A stretch of 15,741 nucleotides of DNA from an uncultured Collinsella sp. (GTDB lineage Bacteria; Actinomycetota; Coriobacteriia; Coriobacteriales; Coriobacteriaceae): contig CABUTL010000011.1 of the NCBI GenBank assembly GCA_902494375.1, positions 1 through 15,741 of the forward strand. The letters are read 5' to 3'. Within the stretch, counting starts at the first letter, position 1. The number at the start of each line of letters is the position of its first letter. Shown in pieces: positions 1-6,914 of the stretch. Made by a program: the position numbers and the translations under genes. The notes beneath the pieces are model-generated. The model saw only the letters and a program-made list of their open reading frames with translations, was not told the origin of the DNA and did no database searches.

Positions 1-206
1 GCAAACTCGTCATCCGTAAAGCCATGCGCGCTCACGCGGGCGTTAAAGCCGCCCAACCCCGCATAGATGGCATCGGCACCCGCGGCGATGGCCGCAAGCA
101 TCTGGTCGAGCCCGCCCGCCGGCGCCAGCAGCTCGGGCAGCGCCACACCGGCAGCATCCAATCCAGTCTCGTATTGTCCGCTCGGCCCCATCGCCCGAAT
201 CGCCAT
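1..206 (-). CDS. U32-family peptidase, N-terminal part (cut by left edge)
   Basis: The visible 68 residues carry LPELLAPAGG near residue 23, then MLAAIAAGADAIYAGLGGFNAR. This is the characteristic N-terminal signature of peptidase family U32, usually written as P-E-L-L-A-P-A-G followed by A-x-x-x-G-A-D-A-v-Y-x-G. Members include YhbU/YrrO-like collagenase-type proteins and RlhA/TrhP-type proteins that act in RNA hydroxylation, so the substrate cannot be named from this fragment. The ATG at 206-204 is preceded by AAGGAG at 219-214 with 7 bases of spacing, which fixes the start. The gene has an N-terminal lead of about 20 residues before the conserved core. It is transcribed away from the penicillin-binding protein gene. 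In the 162 bases between the two starts I see no convincing promoter hexamers. The C-terminal part lies outside the window. Confidence 0.9.
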   Translation of the reverse strand, partial: MAIRAMGPSGQYETGLDAAGVALPELLAPAGGLDQMLAAIAAGADAIYAGLGGFNARVSAHGFTDDEF

Positions 207-368
207 CGGCAAACTCCTTACCAAGGTATGCATTCACTCTGAAAAATGCCGTCTTCCAGCATACACGAGGCCTCGCGCGCCCCGTTTGGTTTATCGTGTA
301 ATAACTTATGTCCATCCTGCCCCGACGGCACATCCGCCGTCCGGCACGACATACCTGGAGGTCAATAT

Positions 369-2564
369 ATGGGTCCTCGCCAACGACAGGGACGCAGCCG
401 TTCAAAGACGCATGCCCTGCCCATAATCCTGCTCTCGTTTTTGGGCTTTTTGCTTATCGCGGGCGTGGCGTTTGGCATCGGCATGGTCGGCAACGTCAAC
501 CGCTGGCTGTCCGATCTGCCCGACTACACCGACGCCAACGCGTATCTGGTGAGCGAGCCCACCGAGATCGTCGACTGCAACGGCAACAAGATCGCAAGCT
601 TCTACACGCAAAACCGCAAGTCCATCACCAAGGACGAGGTCTCCCCCTACGTGCTGCAGGGCACCGTTGACGTCGAGGACGAGCGCTTCTACGAGCACGG
701 CGGTATCGACCTGTGGGGTATCGCGCGTGCTGCGGTGGCAACCCTCGGCGGCGGGCACGAAGGCGCCTCGACTATCACCCAGCAGCTGGTGCGCAACACC
801 ATCCTGCAGGAGGAGCAGTTCGACTCGACCATCGAGCGTAAGGTGCGCGAGGCCTACATCGCCGTAAAGATGGAGGACATGTACTCCAAAGACGAGATCC
901 TCATGATGTACCTCAACACCATCTATTACGGCCACGGCGCCTACGGTATCGAGGCCGCCGCCGAGACCTACCTATCCAAGAGCGCCGCCGACCTCACCCT
1001 GAGCGAAGCCGCGCTGCTCATCGGCCTTCCCAACTCGCCTTCGCAGTACGACCCCACGGTCAATCCCGACCTGGCACTGTCTCGCCGCAACAAGGTCCTC
1101 GACAACATGCTGCGCCTGGGCCACATCACCCAGGAGGAGCACGATGCCGCACAGGCCGAGCCCATCACCCTCAACGTGACCGAGATTTCGGGCAGCGGCG
1201 TCGACGTATACTCGCAGCCCTACTTTGTCGCCTATGTTAAGCAGCTGCTGGAGCAGGAGTTCTCGACCGACGTGCTCTTTAAGGGCGGCCTGACCGTCAA
1301 GACCACCATCGACCCCACGATGCAGCAGGTGGCAGAGAATGCCGTCCGCGAGCAGCTCGACACGCTCTCACTCGACGGCCTGGACATGGGCATGGTCGTC
1401 GTCGACCCCAAGACCGGCTACATCAAGTGCATGGTGGGCGGCTACGACTACAACGCCGACGAGAACCACGTAAACCATGCCACGGCCAAGCGTCCCGTCG
1501 GCTCCACCTTCAAGGCCTTTACACTGGCAACTGCCATCCAAAACGGCATGAACCCCAACGTCACCCTCAACTGCAACTCGCCGCTCAAGGCCAAGGGCAC
1601 CACGACCGAGGTCCAAAACTACGCCAACCATAGCTATGGCAACATCACGCTTAAGCAGGCGACGGCATACTCCTCCAACACCGGCTACATCCAGGTGGCG
1701 GAAGCCGTCGGCAACAGCAAGATCATCTCGCTCGTCAAAAAGCTCGGCATCGATCCCGCCAAGGACAACATCGAGGACGTTCCCGTCATGACGCTCGGCA
1801 CCGGCTCGATCTCGCCGCTCGAGATGGCCGCCGCCTACGCGACGTTTGCCAACGGCGGCTACTATCGCCAGCCGATCGCCATCACCGAGATTGACTCTCG
1901 TACCGGTTCGGTGCTGTACCAGCACACCGACAATCCCTCACAGGTGCTTACCGAGGGCGAGGCCGCCGCGGTCACCGATGTTCTGTCCGGCGTCATGCAG
2001 GGCGGCGGTACGGGTGCTGCCGGTGCCCTGAGCGTCAACCAGCCCTATGCCGGCAAGACGGGCACCACCGACAACACCACCAACCTGTGGTTCTGCGGCT
2101 ATACCCCGCAGCTGGCGTGCGCTCTGTGGACCGGCTATTCCGCGGGCGAGATCCCTATCCAAAAATACGGCACAGACCTGCTGGGCGACAGCACCAACCT
2201 GCCTGTCTTTAAGCGGTTTATGAACACCGTTCTGACCGGTACCGAGCGCGAGGAGTTTGCGACCGGAACGGCGCCCACCTACAAGAACAACAGCGTCTGG
2301 AAGTTCTACGGCACCAACAACACCAAGAAGACGGAGAACGACGACAAGGACGAGAACGAGGACGAAGAGGAAACCACAACGACGACAACGACGACCACGA
2401 CCACCGAGACCACAGGCGGCGACACCACCGGCGGCACCGGTACGACCGGTGGCTCGACGGGCGGCTCCACTGGTGGTTCGACCGGCGGCGATGGCGGCAC
2501 GCCTACGCCTACGCCTACACCCACTCCCGACCCCTCGCCCACGCCTGACGATACGGTTGGCTAG
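369..2564 (+). CDS. Class A penicillin-binding protein (transglycosylase/transpeptidase)
   Basis: This bifunctional peptidoglycan synthase polymerises lipid II glycan strands and cross-links the stem peptides outside the membrane. With the start used here it has 731 residues: a short basic cytoplasmic segment, one membrane helix at about 17-40, then a GT51 domain with EDERFYEHGG at 103-112 (catalytic Glu103 by family analogy) and GASTITQQ at 132-139. The transpeptidase domain has the acylation motif STFK (Ser379, Lys382), SSN at 435-437 and KTGTT at 563-567, so all three penicillin-binding motifs are intact. The C-terminus from about 655 is an acidic, then Thr-, Gly/Ser/Thr- and Thr-Pro-rich tail with no recognisable domain. 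The ATG at 369 has GGAGG at 357-361 with 7 bases of spacing. An in-frame ATG at 246 lacks a site and adds a non-PBP-like peptide. The gene stands alone and ends in a strong terminator. Confidence 0.97.
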   Translation: MGPRQRQGRSRSKTHALPIILLSFLGFLLIAGVAFGIGMVGNVNRWLSDLPDYTDANAYLVSEPTEIVDCNGNKIASFYTQNRKSITKDEVSPYVLQGTVDVEDERFYEHGGIDLWGIARAAVATLGGGHEGASTITQQLVRNTILQEEQFDSTIERKVREAYIAVKMEDMYSKDEILMMYLNTIYYGHGAYGIEAAAETYLSKSAADLTLSEAALLIGLPNSPSQYDPTVNPDLALSRRNKVLDNMLRLGHITQEEHDAAQAEPITLNVTEISGSGVDVYSQPYFVAYVKQLLEQEFSTDVLFKGGLTVKTTIDPTMQQVAENAVREQLDTLSLDGLDMGMVVVDPKTGYIKCMVGGYDYNADENHVNHATAKRPVGSTFKAFTLATAIQNGMNPNVTLNCNSPLKAKGTTTEVQNYANHSYGNITLKQATAYSSNTGYIQVAEAVGNSKIISLVKKLGIDPAKDNIEDVPVMTLGTGSISPLEMAAAYATFANGGYYRQPIAITEIDSRTGSVLYQHTDNPSQVLTEGEAAAVTDVLSGVMQGGGTGAAGALSVNQPYAGKTGTTDNTTNLWFCGYTPQLACALWTGYSAGEIPIQKYGTDLLGDSTNLPVFKRFMNTVLTGTEREEFATGTAPTYKNNSVWKFYGTNNTKKTENDDKDENEDEEETTTTTTTTTTTETTGGDTTGGTGTTGGSTGGSTGGSTGGDGGTPTPTPTPTPDPSPTPDDTVG
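2373..2561 (+). repeat. Low-complexity tail repeats in the penicillin-binding protein
   Basis: Within the coding sequence lie an 11-residue threonine run (2373-2405, mixed ACA/ACG/ACC codons), several Gly-Gly-Ser-Thr units at about 2433-2490, and a Thr-Pro run at about 2500-2527. The codons vary between units, so the repeat is kept at protein level more than at DNA level. Extended low-complexity tails are known in class A PBPs of Gram-positive bacteria. A wall-spanning or glycosylated linker is an inference. Confidence 0.85.
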
Positions 2565-2587
2565 AAATTCATCCGGCCATTAGCAAC

Positions 2588-2628
2588 AAGGCCCCCGAGC
2601 AGCTTATTAAAGTGCTCGGGGGCCTTTT
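2588..2628 (+). terminator. Intrinsic terminator of the penicillin-binding protein gene
   Basis: AAGGCCCCCGAGCA at 2588-2601 pairs perfectly with TGCTCGGGGGCCTT at 2613-2626, a 14-bp GC-rich stem around an 11-base loop that can itself pair further. The right arm runs into TTTT at 2625-2628. It starts 23 bases after the stop codon. The opposite strand has only TTGTTGC after the stem, so it could stop argR readthrough weakly as well. Confidence 0.93.
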
Positions 2629-2665
2629 AGTTTAAAGCGACCTGGTGGACGGCCTTTATACCGGC

Positions 2666-2703
2666 AAACAATATAGGGGGTACCGACCAACGTCGATACC
2701 CCC
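2666..2703 (-). terminator. Probable weak terminator of argR
   Basis: GGGGGTA at 2676-2682 pairs with TACCCCC at 2697-2703. After one mismatch CGA/TCG extends the stem inward by 3 pairs around a 6-base loop. On the minus strand the hairpin begins 50 bases after the argR stop and is followed by TATATTGTTTG, an imperfect U-rich stretch. Position and shape suggest the argR terminator, but the U-tract is poor. Confidence 0.55.
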
Positions 2704-2753
2704 TTACAAGCCACCATGTCACGCACACAGTGCCGAGCGCACGACCCGCACGC

Positions 2754-3191
2754 CTACTTGCGAGAATTGCTCAGCTTATTGATCAGCGCCTCGAGACGCT
2801 CGCCGTCCTCGGCCGTCTGGGCAATAACCAAAATCGTATCGTTGCCGGCAAGCGAGCCAAGCACATCGGGCAACTCTGCCGCATCAACGGCGGCGGCGAT
2901 GCCGGAAGCCGTACCAGGCTGAGCCTTGATCATAACCAGATTATCGGTGCGCAGAACGCCCGTTACGAGCTCGGAAACCATACGCTGCAGGTGCAGGTCC
3001 TCTGCCAGAACATAGATACCCTCGGGGAGCTTACGCAGCCCCATATCGGCAATATCGCGAGAGACAGTCGCCTGCGTGCAATCAAAGCCCATAGCGCGGA
3101 GCTCATCGACCAGCACGCGCTGCGTGCGGACGTCCTTATTGCGCACAATATCTCTAATGGCATCCTGGCGCCCATTGCGTTTTTTAGCCAT
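2754..3191 (-). CDS. argR: Arginine repressor ArgR
   Basis: ArgR is a hexameric transcription factor that binds ARG-box operators when loaded with L-arginine and represses arginine synthesis genes, sometimes activating catabolism. The 145-residue product has the N-terminal winged helix with TQATVSRDIADMGLRK at 39-54 (recognition helix) and the C-terminal oligomerisation and arginine-binding domain with GTASGIAAAVDAAELPDVLG at 93-112 and AGNDTILVI at 115-123. The usual text there is GDDT, so the first acidic residue of the arginine-contacting pair is Asn117 here. The start is the ATG at 3191-3189, preceded by a GGAGAGAGGG-type site at 3206-3197. An in-frame upstream start at 3224 would add 11 residues and is less likely. 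No arginine genes lie in the window. The gene is convergent with the penicillin-binding protein gene and follows the GT-A-like gene by 132 bases, so it probably has its own promoter. Confidence 0.96.
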   Translation of the reverse strand: MAKKRNGRQDAIRDIVRNKDVRTQRVLVDELRAMGFDCTQATVSRDIADMGLRKLPEGIYVLAEDLHLQRMVSELVTGVLRTDNLVMIKAQPGTASGIAAAVDAAELPDVLGSLAGNDTILVIAQTAEDGERLEALINKLSNSRK

Positions 3192-3279
3192 ACAAACCCT
3201 CTCTCCAAAAGATGGCGGAGACAATCAATCAGTGACTGAATAGTTTAACGCTATTTGAAGGCTTTTGTGTATAAGAACG

Positions 3280-3317
3280 CATTTCGAAACAATTCTATGC
3301 AAATTTGTTTCGAAATG
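3280..3317 (-). promoter_or_regulatory. Paired TTTCGAAA palindromes upstream of argR (possible operator)
   Basis: CATTTCGAAACAA at 3280-3292 and TTGTTTCGAAATG at 3305-3317 form a perfect 13-bp inverted repeat with a 12-base gap. Each arm has its own 8-bp palindrome TTTCGAAA, with centres 26 bp apart. The repeat lies 6 bases after the stop of the upstream gene and about 90 bases before argR. A -10-like TATACA reads on the minus strand at 3273-3268, so the nearer palindrome would sit just upstream of it. No U-tract follows on the minus strand, which argues against a terminator. No known regulator is recognised; the sites do not match the E. coli or Bacillus ARG-box consensus. Confidence 0.5.
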
Positions 3318-3323
3318 AGCCGT

Positions 3324-4364
3324 TTAGGCGGTTTTTGCGCCCGTCCGGTTAAGAAAAGCTGCCAGATGCGTACACATCACGCAGCGCGCGGGCTTGGCGC
3401 TGGCGATCGGCCCAAACAACAAACCGAGTCCCCGATGGTTATCCTTGAGCGCGGCGACCATCTGACGGGTTCGAGGCGCATCGAGCATATCACGCATGCG
3501 GGCGGAACGCTCGATTGACGACACCCCATGCGGGCTCAGACACAAATTCTCGATGCAGGCGACCAGTCCGGCAAAGTAGAACTTTTGGCTTGCCAGCTTG
3601 AGCCGACCACCGCTGTCTGCTTCCGAGAGTGAGTCCGCAAGCTCGTCGAGCGCTCGAGTGTCATCGGATACCTTGGCATACATGGTGGGATCAAAGGCAT
3701 CTGTAAGTTTAGGTGCCGCCGTGTGGAAACAAGCATCGCCGCAGCCGGACACGCATCGTGTCTGCGAAAGCGCGCATGCCATAAACCCAACTGTGCGAAA
3801 CACCTTGTCGCACAAAAGGCATGCCTCAAACAGCGAGCGGCTGTACATCACACCAGAGGTCTGAACGACTAGGCCGCCTAAAATCAACTGAGGCAGCCCG
3901 GCCACCATCGAAGATTTGCTATCAATGGAAATATGAGCAGCATCCAAGACGCGCGAATGGCGCTCTCGATGTGCATCATAGCGGTCGAGCGACACCGTGG
4001 GGAGCACTATGTCTGCCGTAGAATCGCACGCGATATTGACCATCTTGGAAAGGGACTGCGGAGCAAACCACTCATCGGCGTTCATAGCGATGATTTGAGA
4101 GCCGCGCGAGGCAGCAAAACCGGCACGAAGACAAGCGCCGCGCTTCGCGTCCTCGACGTCAATCAAATCAATATGAATGTCCCTGTCGGCAGCAACTTGA
4201 AGCGAATGGCGCACACCGGGCGCAGCATCGCGACAGACAACGACAATCTGCAAATCGTAGAGGTCTTGGTTCTGGATACTCTCGAGCGCACGCATCGCAT
4301 AGCTGAGCGAACCTTCTACCACAAGGATCACCGAAAGTCGCGGATGCGAGCCACGTCGAACCAA
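3324..4364 (-). CDS. GT-A / family 2 glycosyltransferase-like protein, degenerate motifs
   Basis: The first 110 of 346 residues follow the family 2 glycosyltransferase plan: PRLSVILVV at 8-16, ALESIQNQDLYDLQIVVV at 26-43, GACLRAGFAASRG at 77-89, and IIAMNADEWFAP at 91-102. The nucleotide-sugar motif normally written DDGS after the second strand reads CRDAAP here, and the metal-binding DxD motif reads NAD (95-97), so catalytic ability is doubtful. The C-terminal 200 residues are unfamiliar and carry many of the 13 cysteines, including CLLC (182-185) and C-x3-C-x3-C (204-212). There is no signal peptide or membrane helix. The start is TTG at 4364-4362, with AGAGGA at 4378-4373 and 8 bases of spacing; the next in-frame Met is residue 23. 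It lies downstream of truA with a 161-base gap containing a possible 13-codon frame that ends one base before this start. A true glycosyltransferase with altered motifs is still possible. Confidence 0.7.
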   Translation of the reverse strand: MVRRGSHPRLSVILVVEGSLSYAMRALESIQNQDLYDLQIVVVCRDAAPGVRHSLQVAADRDIHIDLIDVEDAKRGACLRAGFAASRGSQIIAMNADEWFAPQSLSKMVNIACDSTADIVLPTVSLDRYDAHRERHSRVLDAAHISIDSKSSMVAGLPQLILGGLVVQTSGVMYSRSLFEACLLCDKVFRTVGFMACALSQTRCVSGCGDACFHTAAPKLTDAFDPTMYAKVSDDTRALDELADSLSEADSGGRLKLASQKFYFAGLVACIENLCLSPHGVSSIERSARMRDMLDAPRTRQMVAALKDNHRGLGLLFGPIASAKPARCVMCTHLAAFLNRTGAKTA

Positions 4365-4525
4365 GTTATCCGTCCTCTCGACAGCAGTGAATCAAACTGT
4401 CGTTCATGGTACACCCCGGCAATAAAAGCAATGAGACACCGGTTGTATTGCACGCCAAGAACAGATGTTGCACACGCGCAGCCCACAGATGACAGGTGCC
4501 GACGCACGACGCGCCGAGCCCTCCC

Positions 4526-5350
4526 CTAGTCGAGCACGACAAGCTCGGCGGGATCGTAATCCACGCCCATAAACGTAAGGCCGCAGGCAGGAGCCGTGGG
4601 GCCCGCAGCGGTACGGTCGCAAGCATCGATGACCTCGCGCATCCACTCGGGTTCACGGCGATGCATGCCAATCGCGACAAGCGTGCCAACGATCGTACGG
4701 ACCATCGAATGCAGAAACGCATTGCCCTCGATGGTAAACGTCAGGATGTCCTCGCCAAACGCAACCTCATGGCCAAACTCGGCGCGCATTACGCAGCGGT
4801 GCGTAGGTTTGCCCACGGCAGAAGCAACCTTGCAAAAGCTTTTAAAGTCCTGCTCGCCCAGCAGCGCGGGGCAGGCAGCAGACATAGCCTCAACATCCAA
4901 GGGATAGCGATGCCACCACACCGCACCGCGGGACAGCACGGGGCGCGCATCTCGATCGGCAATACGGTACGTATACGTACGGGAACGCGCGTCAAAACGT
5001 GCAGAAAAGCCTTTACGGGCCTTGTAGACCTCGTTGATGGCGATATCTTTGGGCAGCAGGGCATCCATAGCCCGCAGCCACCTACGGCGCGTTAGGGCGA
5101 GCTCAGCGTCCGTTACGGGCACGCTGATGTACTGAGCCACGGCATGCACGCCGGCATCGGTGCGACCCGCGCACGTCAGATCGATCGGACGGCGAAGCAG
5201 CGTCTCGATGGCTCGACGCAGCTCACCCGCAACCGTCGTCTGTCCCGGCTGCTCGGCAAAGCCGCTATAGGACGAGCCATCGTATGCCACGCGGAAAACG
5301 AGCGTGGCATCGAGCTCTGGAATCGAATTGAAATCAGACGGCGCGGTCAT
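4526..5350 (-). CDS. truA: tRNA pseudouridine(38-40) synthase TruA
   Basis: TruA converts uridines 38, 39 and 40 in the anticodon stem-loop of many tRNAs to pseudouridine. The 274-residue product has the active-site block CAGRTDAGVHA with the catalytic Asp65, the start VAYDGSSYSGFAEQPGQTTV at 21-40 typical of the family, RTYTYRI and, near the end, FLHSMVRTIVGTLVAIG, the conserved C-terminal motif. The length matches the family. The ATG at 5350-5348 has GGGAG at 5359-5355. A TTG at 5365 would add 5 residues and puts the site inside the gene, so I prefer the ATG. truA follows rplQ as in many bacteria, but an intrinsic terminator lies between them and only 35 bases separate the terminator from the start. 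It must depend on readthrough or on a promoter inside rplQ. Confidence 0.97.
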   Translation of the reverse strand: MTAPSDFNSIPELDATLVFRVAYDGSSYSGFAEQPGQTTVAGELRRAIETLLRRPIDLTCAGRTDAGVHAVAQYISVPVTDAELALTRRRWLRAMDALLPKDIAINEVYKARKGFSARFDARSRTYTYRIADRDARPVLSRGAVWWHRYPLDVEAMSAACPALLGEQDFKSFCKVASAVGKPTHRCVMRAEFGHEVAFGEDILTFTIEGNAFLHSMVRTIVGTLVAIGMHRREPEWMREVIDACDRTAAGPTAPACGLTFMGVDYDPAELVVLD

Positions 5351-5385
5351 GGGCGCTCCCAACAAACAGGCAATGGCATTTCGAC

Positions 5386-5416
5386 AAAAAAAGAGGGGTA
5401 CGCGAACGTACCCCTC
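5386..5416 (-). terminator. Intrinsic terminator of the ribosomal protein block, UUCG loop
   Basis: On the minus strand GAGGGGTACG (5416-5407) pairs perfectly with CGTACCCCTC (5402-5393) around the tetraloop TTCG, and seven T residues follow at once (5392-5386). This is a canonical, strong Rho-independent terminator. It begins 26 bases after the rplQ stop and ends 35 bases before the truA start. Confidence 0.97.
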
Positions 5417-5442
5417 GAATATAGCCTATGCAGACGGATTGT

Positions 5443-5910
5443 CTACTCAGCGGTCTCCTCAGCAGGAGCCTCCTCGGCAGCCTCGACCTTCTTGGGAGCA
5501 GCGGCCTTCTTGGGGGCCGGAGCAGCCTTCTTGGCCTTAGGCGTGCAAGGCTCGGTGACGAGCTCCATGATAACGATGGGAGCGTTGTCGCCCTTGCGGT
5601 GCCCGAGCTTCATGATGCGGGTATAACCGCCGTTGCGATCCTGCCACATACCCTGGGCAGCCTTGTCGAAGATCTCGGCAACGAGCTGCTTATCGCCGAG
5701 CTTGGCGATAGCCAGACGACGAGAGTGCAGGTCGCCCTTCTTGGCCCAAGTGATGATCGGATCGACGACCGAACGCAGCGCCTTAGCGCGGGTCTCGGTG
5801 GTCTTGATGCGGTCGTTCTCGAAGAGGGCCTTAGCAAGGCTCTTCTTCATGGCCTTGGTGTGGCTCGCATCGGTGCCGAGCTTCAGGCCCTTCTTAACGT
5901 TGTGACGCAT
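5443..5910 (-). CDS. rplQ: Large ribosomal subunit protein L17
   Basis: L17 binds 23S rRNA near the peptide exit tunnel of the 50S subunit. The 155-residue product has the family core in residues 1-121, including MRHNVKKGLKLGTDASHTKA, TTETRAKALRSVVDPIITWA at 37-56 and GGYTRIMKLGHRKGDNAPI at 94-112. From about residue 122 there is a tail first rich in Lys, Ala and Pro, then in Glu and Ala (ends EEAPAEETAE), an extension seen in several actinobacterial L17 proteins. The ATG at 5910 is preceded by GAGGAG. It is the last gene of the block, 30 bases after rpoA and just upstream of the UUCG terminator. Confidence 0.98.
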   Translation of the reverse strand: MRHNVKKGLKLGTDASHTKAMKKSLAKALFENDRIKTTETRAKALRSVVDPIITWAKKGDLHSRRLAIAKLGDKQLVAEIFDKAAQGMWQDRNGGYTRIMKLGHRKGDNAPIVIMELVTEPCTPKAKKAAPAPKKAAAPKKVEAAEEAPAEETAE

Positions 5911-5940
5911 GGTCTAGTTTCTCCTCAAATATGCGAAGCA

Positions 5941-6882
5941 TTAAGCCTTCAGGCTCAGGCCCATGGACTCAAGCTTGTCCTTCACTTCCTCGATCGACTT
6001 AACACCGAAGTTACGGATGTTGAGCAGATCGTTCTCCGAGAACTCAACGAGCTGACGGACCGAGTGAATGCTGGCGCGCTTAAGGCAGTTGTAGGAACGG
6101 ACGGAAAGGTCCAGATCCTCGATCTGCTTGTCCAGCTCGGCGTTGTCGTTGGTGACCTCGGGAGCGAAGATCGAAGCCTCCTCCTCGACCTCGGGGGTCT
6201 CGGCAAGGTTCATAAAGGCGGCCATATGCTGGTTGATGATATTGGCAGCCTGGACCACGGCGTCGCGCGGGGCGATGGAGCCGTTGGTCTCGATCTCGAG
6301 GACAAGGCGGTCGTAGTCGGTGTGCTGACCGACACGGCAAGCCTCAACGAGCTTGGCGCAACGGGAAACCGGCGAGTACAGCGAGTCGACGTGGATCACA
6401 CCGATGGGATCGTTGTCGCGCTTGTTGGCCTCGCCAGAAACATAGCCGCGGCCATAGCCGATGCGCATGCTCATGGTGAGATGGCCACCCTCGGTGAGCG
6501 TAGCAATGTGCTGCTCGGGGTTGACCAGCTCAAACTCGGACGGAATAAAGAAGTCCGCACCGGTGACCTCGCAGGGGCCGTCAACCGAGATGGTGGCGGT
6601 CGCCTCGTCGGTCGTGCCGAGAGCCCTGAAGACAAGACCCTTGACATTCAGGACGATGTCGGTGACATCCTCGACCATGTTAGGGATGGTCATGAACTCG
6701 TGCTGCGCACCATCGATCTGAATAGCCTCGACGGCGGCACCCTCGAGCGAGGACAGAAGAACGCGACGAAGGGAGTTACCCAGCGTATCGCCGTAACCAC
6801 GCTCGAGCGGCTCGACGGAGACACGAGCAGACGTCTCGTTGATCTCTTCGACCTGAACCTGAGGCCTAATGAATTCTGACAT
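5941..6882 (-). CDS. rpoA: RNA polymerase alpha subunit
   Basis: Alpha dimerises to seed assembly of RNA polymerase, and its C-terminal domain contacts UP elements and activators. The 313-residue product has the N-terminal domain with EPLERGYGDTLGNSLRRVLL at 24-43 (the conserved dimer region) and IGYGRGYVSG at 141-150. An acidic linker rich in Glu lies around 228-256. The C-terminal domain follows at about 257-313 with SVRSYNCLKRASIHSVRQL, the helix-hairpin-helix-like DNA-binding segment; Arg262 corresponds to the UP-element-binding Arg265 of E. coli by alignment to LTVRSANCLK. The length is typical. The ATG at 6882 has GGAGG upstream. It lies between rpsD and rplQ as in the usual alpha operon. 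Confidence 0.99.
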   Translation of the reverse strand: MSEFIRPQVQVEEINETSARVSVEPLERGYGDTLGNSLRRVLLSSLEGAAVEAIQIDGAQHEFMTIPNMVEDVTDIVLNVKGLVFRALGTTDEATATISVDGPCEVTGADFFIPSEFELVNPEQHIATLTEGGHLTMSMRIGYGRGYVSGEANKRDNDPIGVIHVDSLYSPVSRCAKLVEACRVGQHTDYDRLVLEIETNGSIAPRDAVVQAANIINQHMAAFMNLAETPEVEEEASIFAPEVTNDNAELDKQIEDLDLSVRSYNCLKRASIHSVRQLVEFSENDLLNIRNFGVKSIEEVKDKLESMGLSLKA

Positions 6883-6914
6883 GTATTACCTCCAGCCTCA
6901 GCAGCCCGGATGGA

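Noticed and set aside
246..368. Extended N-terminus of the penicillin-binding protein from the ATG at 246
   Set aside because: The extra 41 residues are Cys/Pro/Ser-rich and unlike PBP N-termini, and no ribosome site precedes the ATG. GGAGG is correctly placed for the ATG at 369.
2676..2703. The hairpin between the two convergent genes as a mobile element end or attachment site
   Set aside because: No integrase, direct repeat or tRNA is nearby, and its place after argR fits a terminator.
3192..3224. Longer ArgR starting at 3224
   Set aside because: The extra 11 residues are not typical of ArgR, and the stretch contains the GGAGAGAGGG ribosome site for the ATG at 3191.
3230..3262. ARG-box-like AATAG-N7-CTATT in front of argR
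   Set aside because: Only 5 bp per arm and a poor match to the known TGAAT-based ARG boxes; it may be chance in an AT-rich stretch.
5428..6879. A 483-codon open frame on the plus strand opposite rplQ and rpoA
   Set aside because: It is the antisense of two certain genes, and the frame is open because of their codon bias. It has no ribosome site, no family resemblance and repetitive Leu/Asp/Gly/Val composition.
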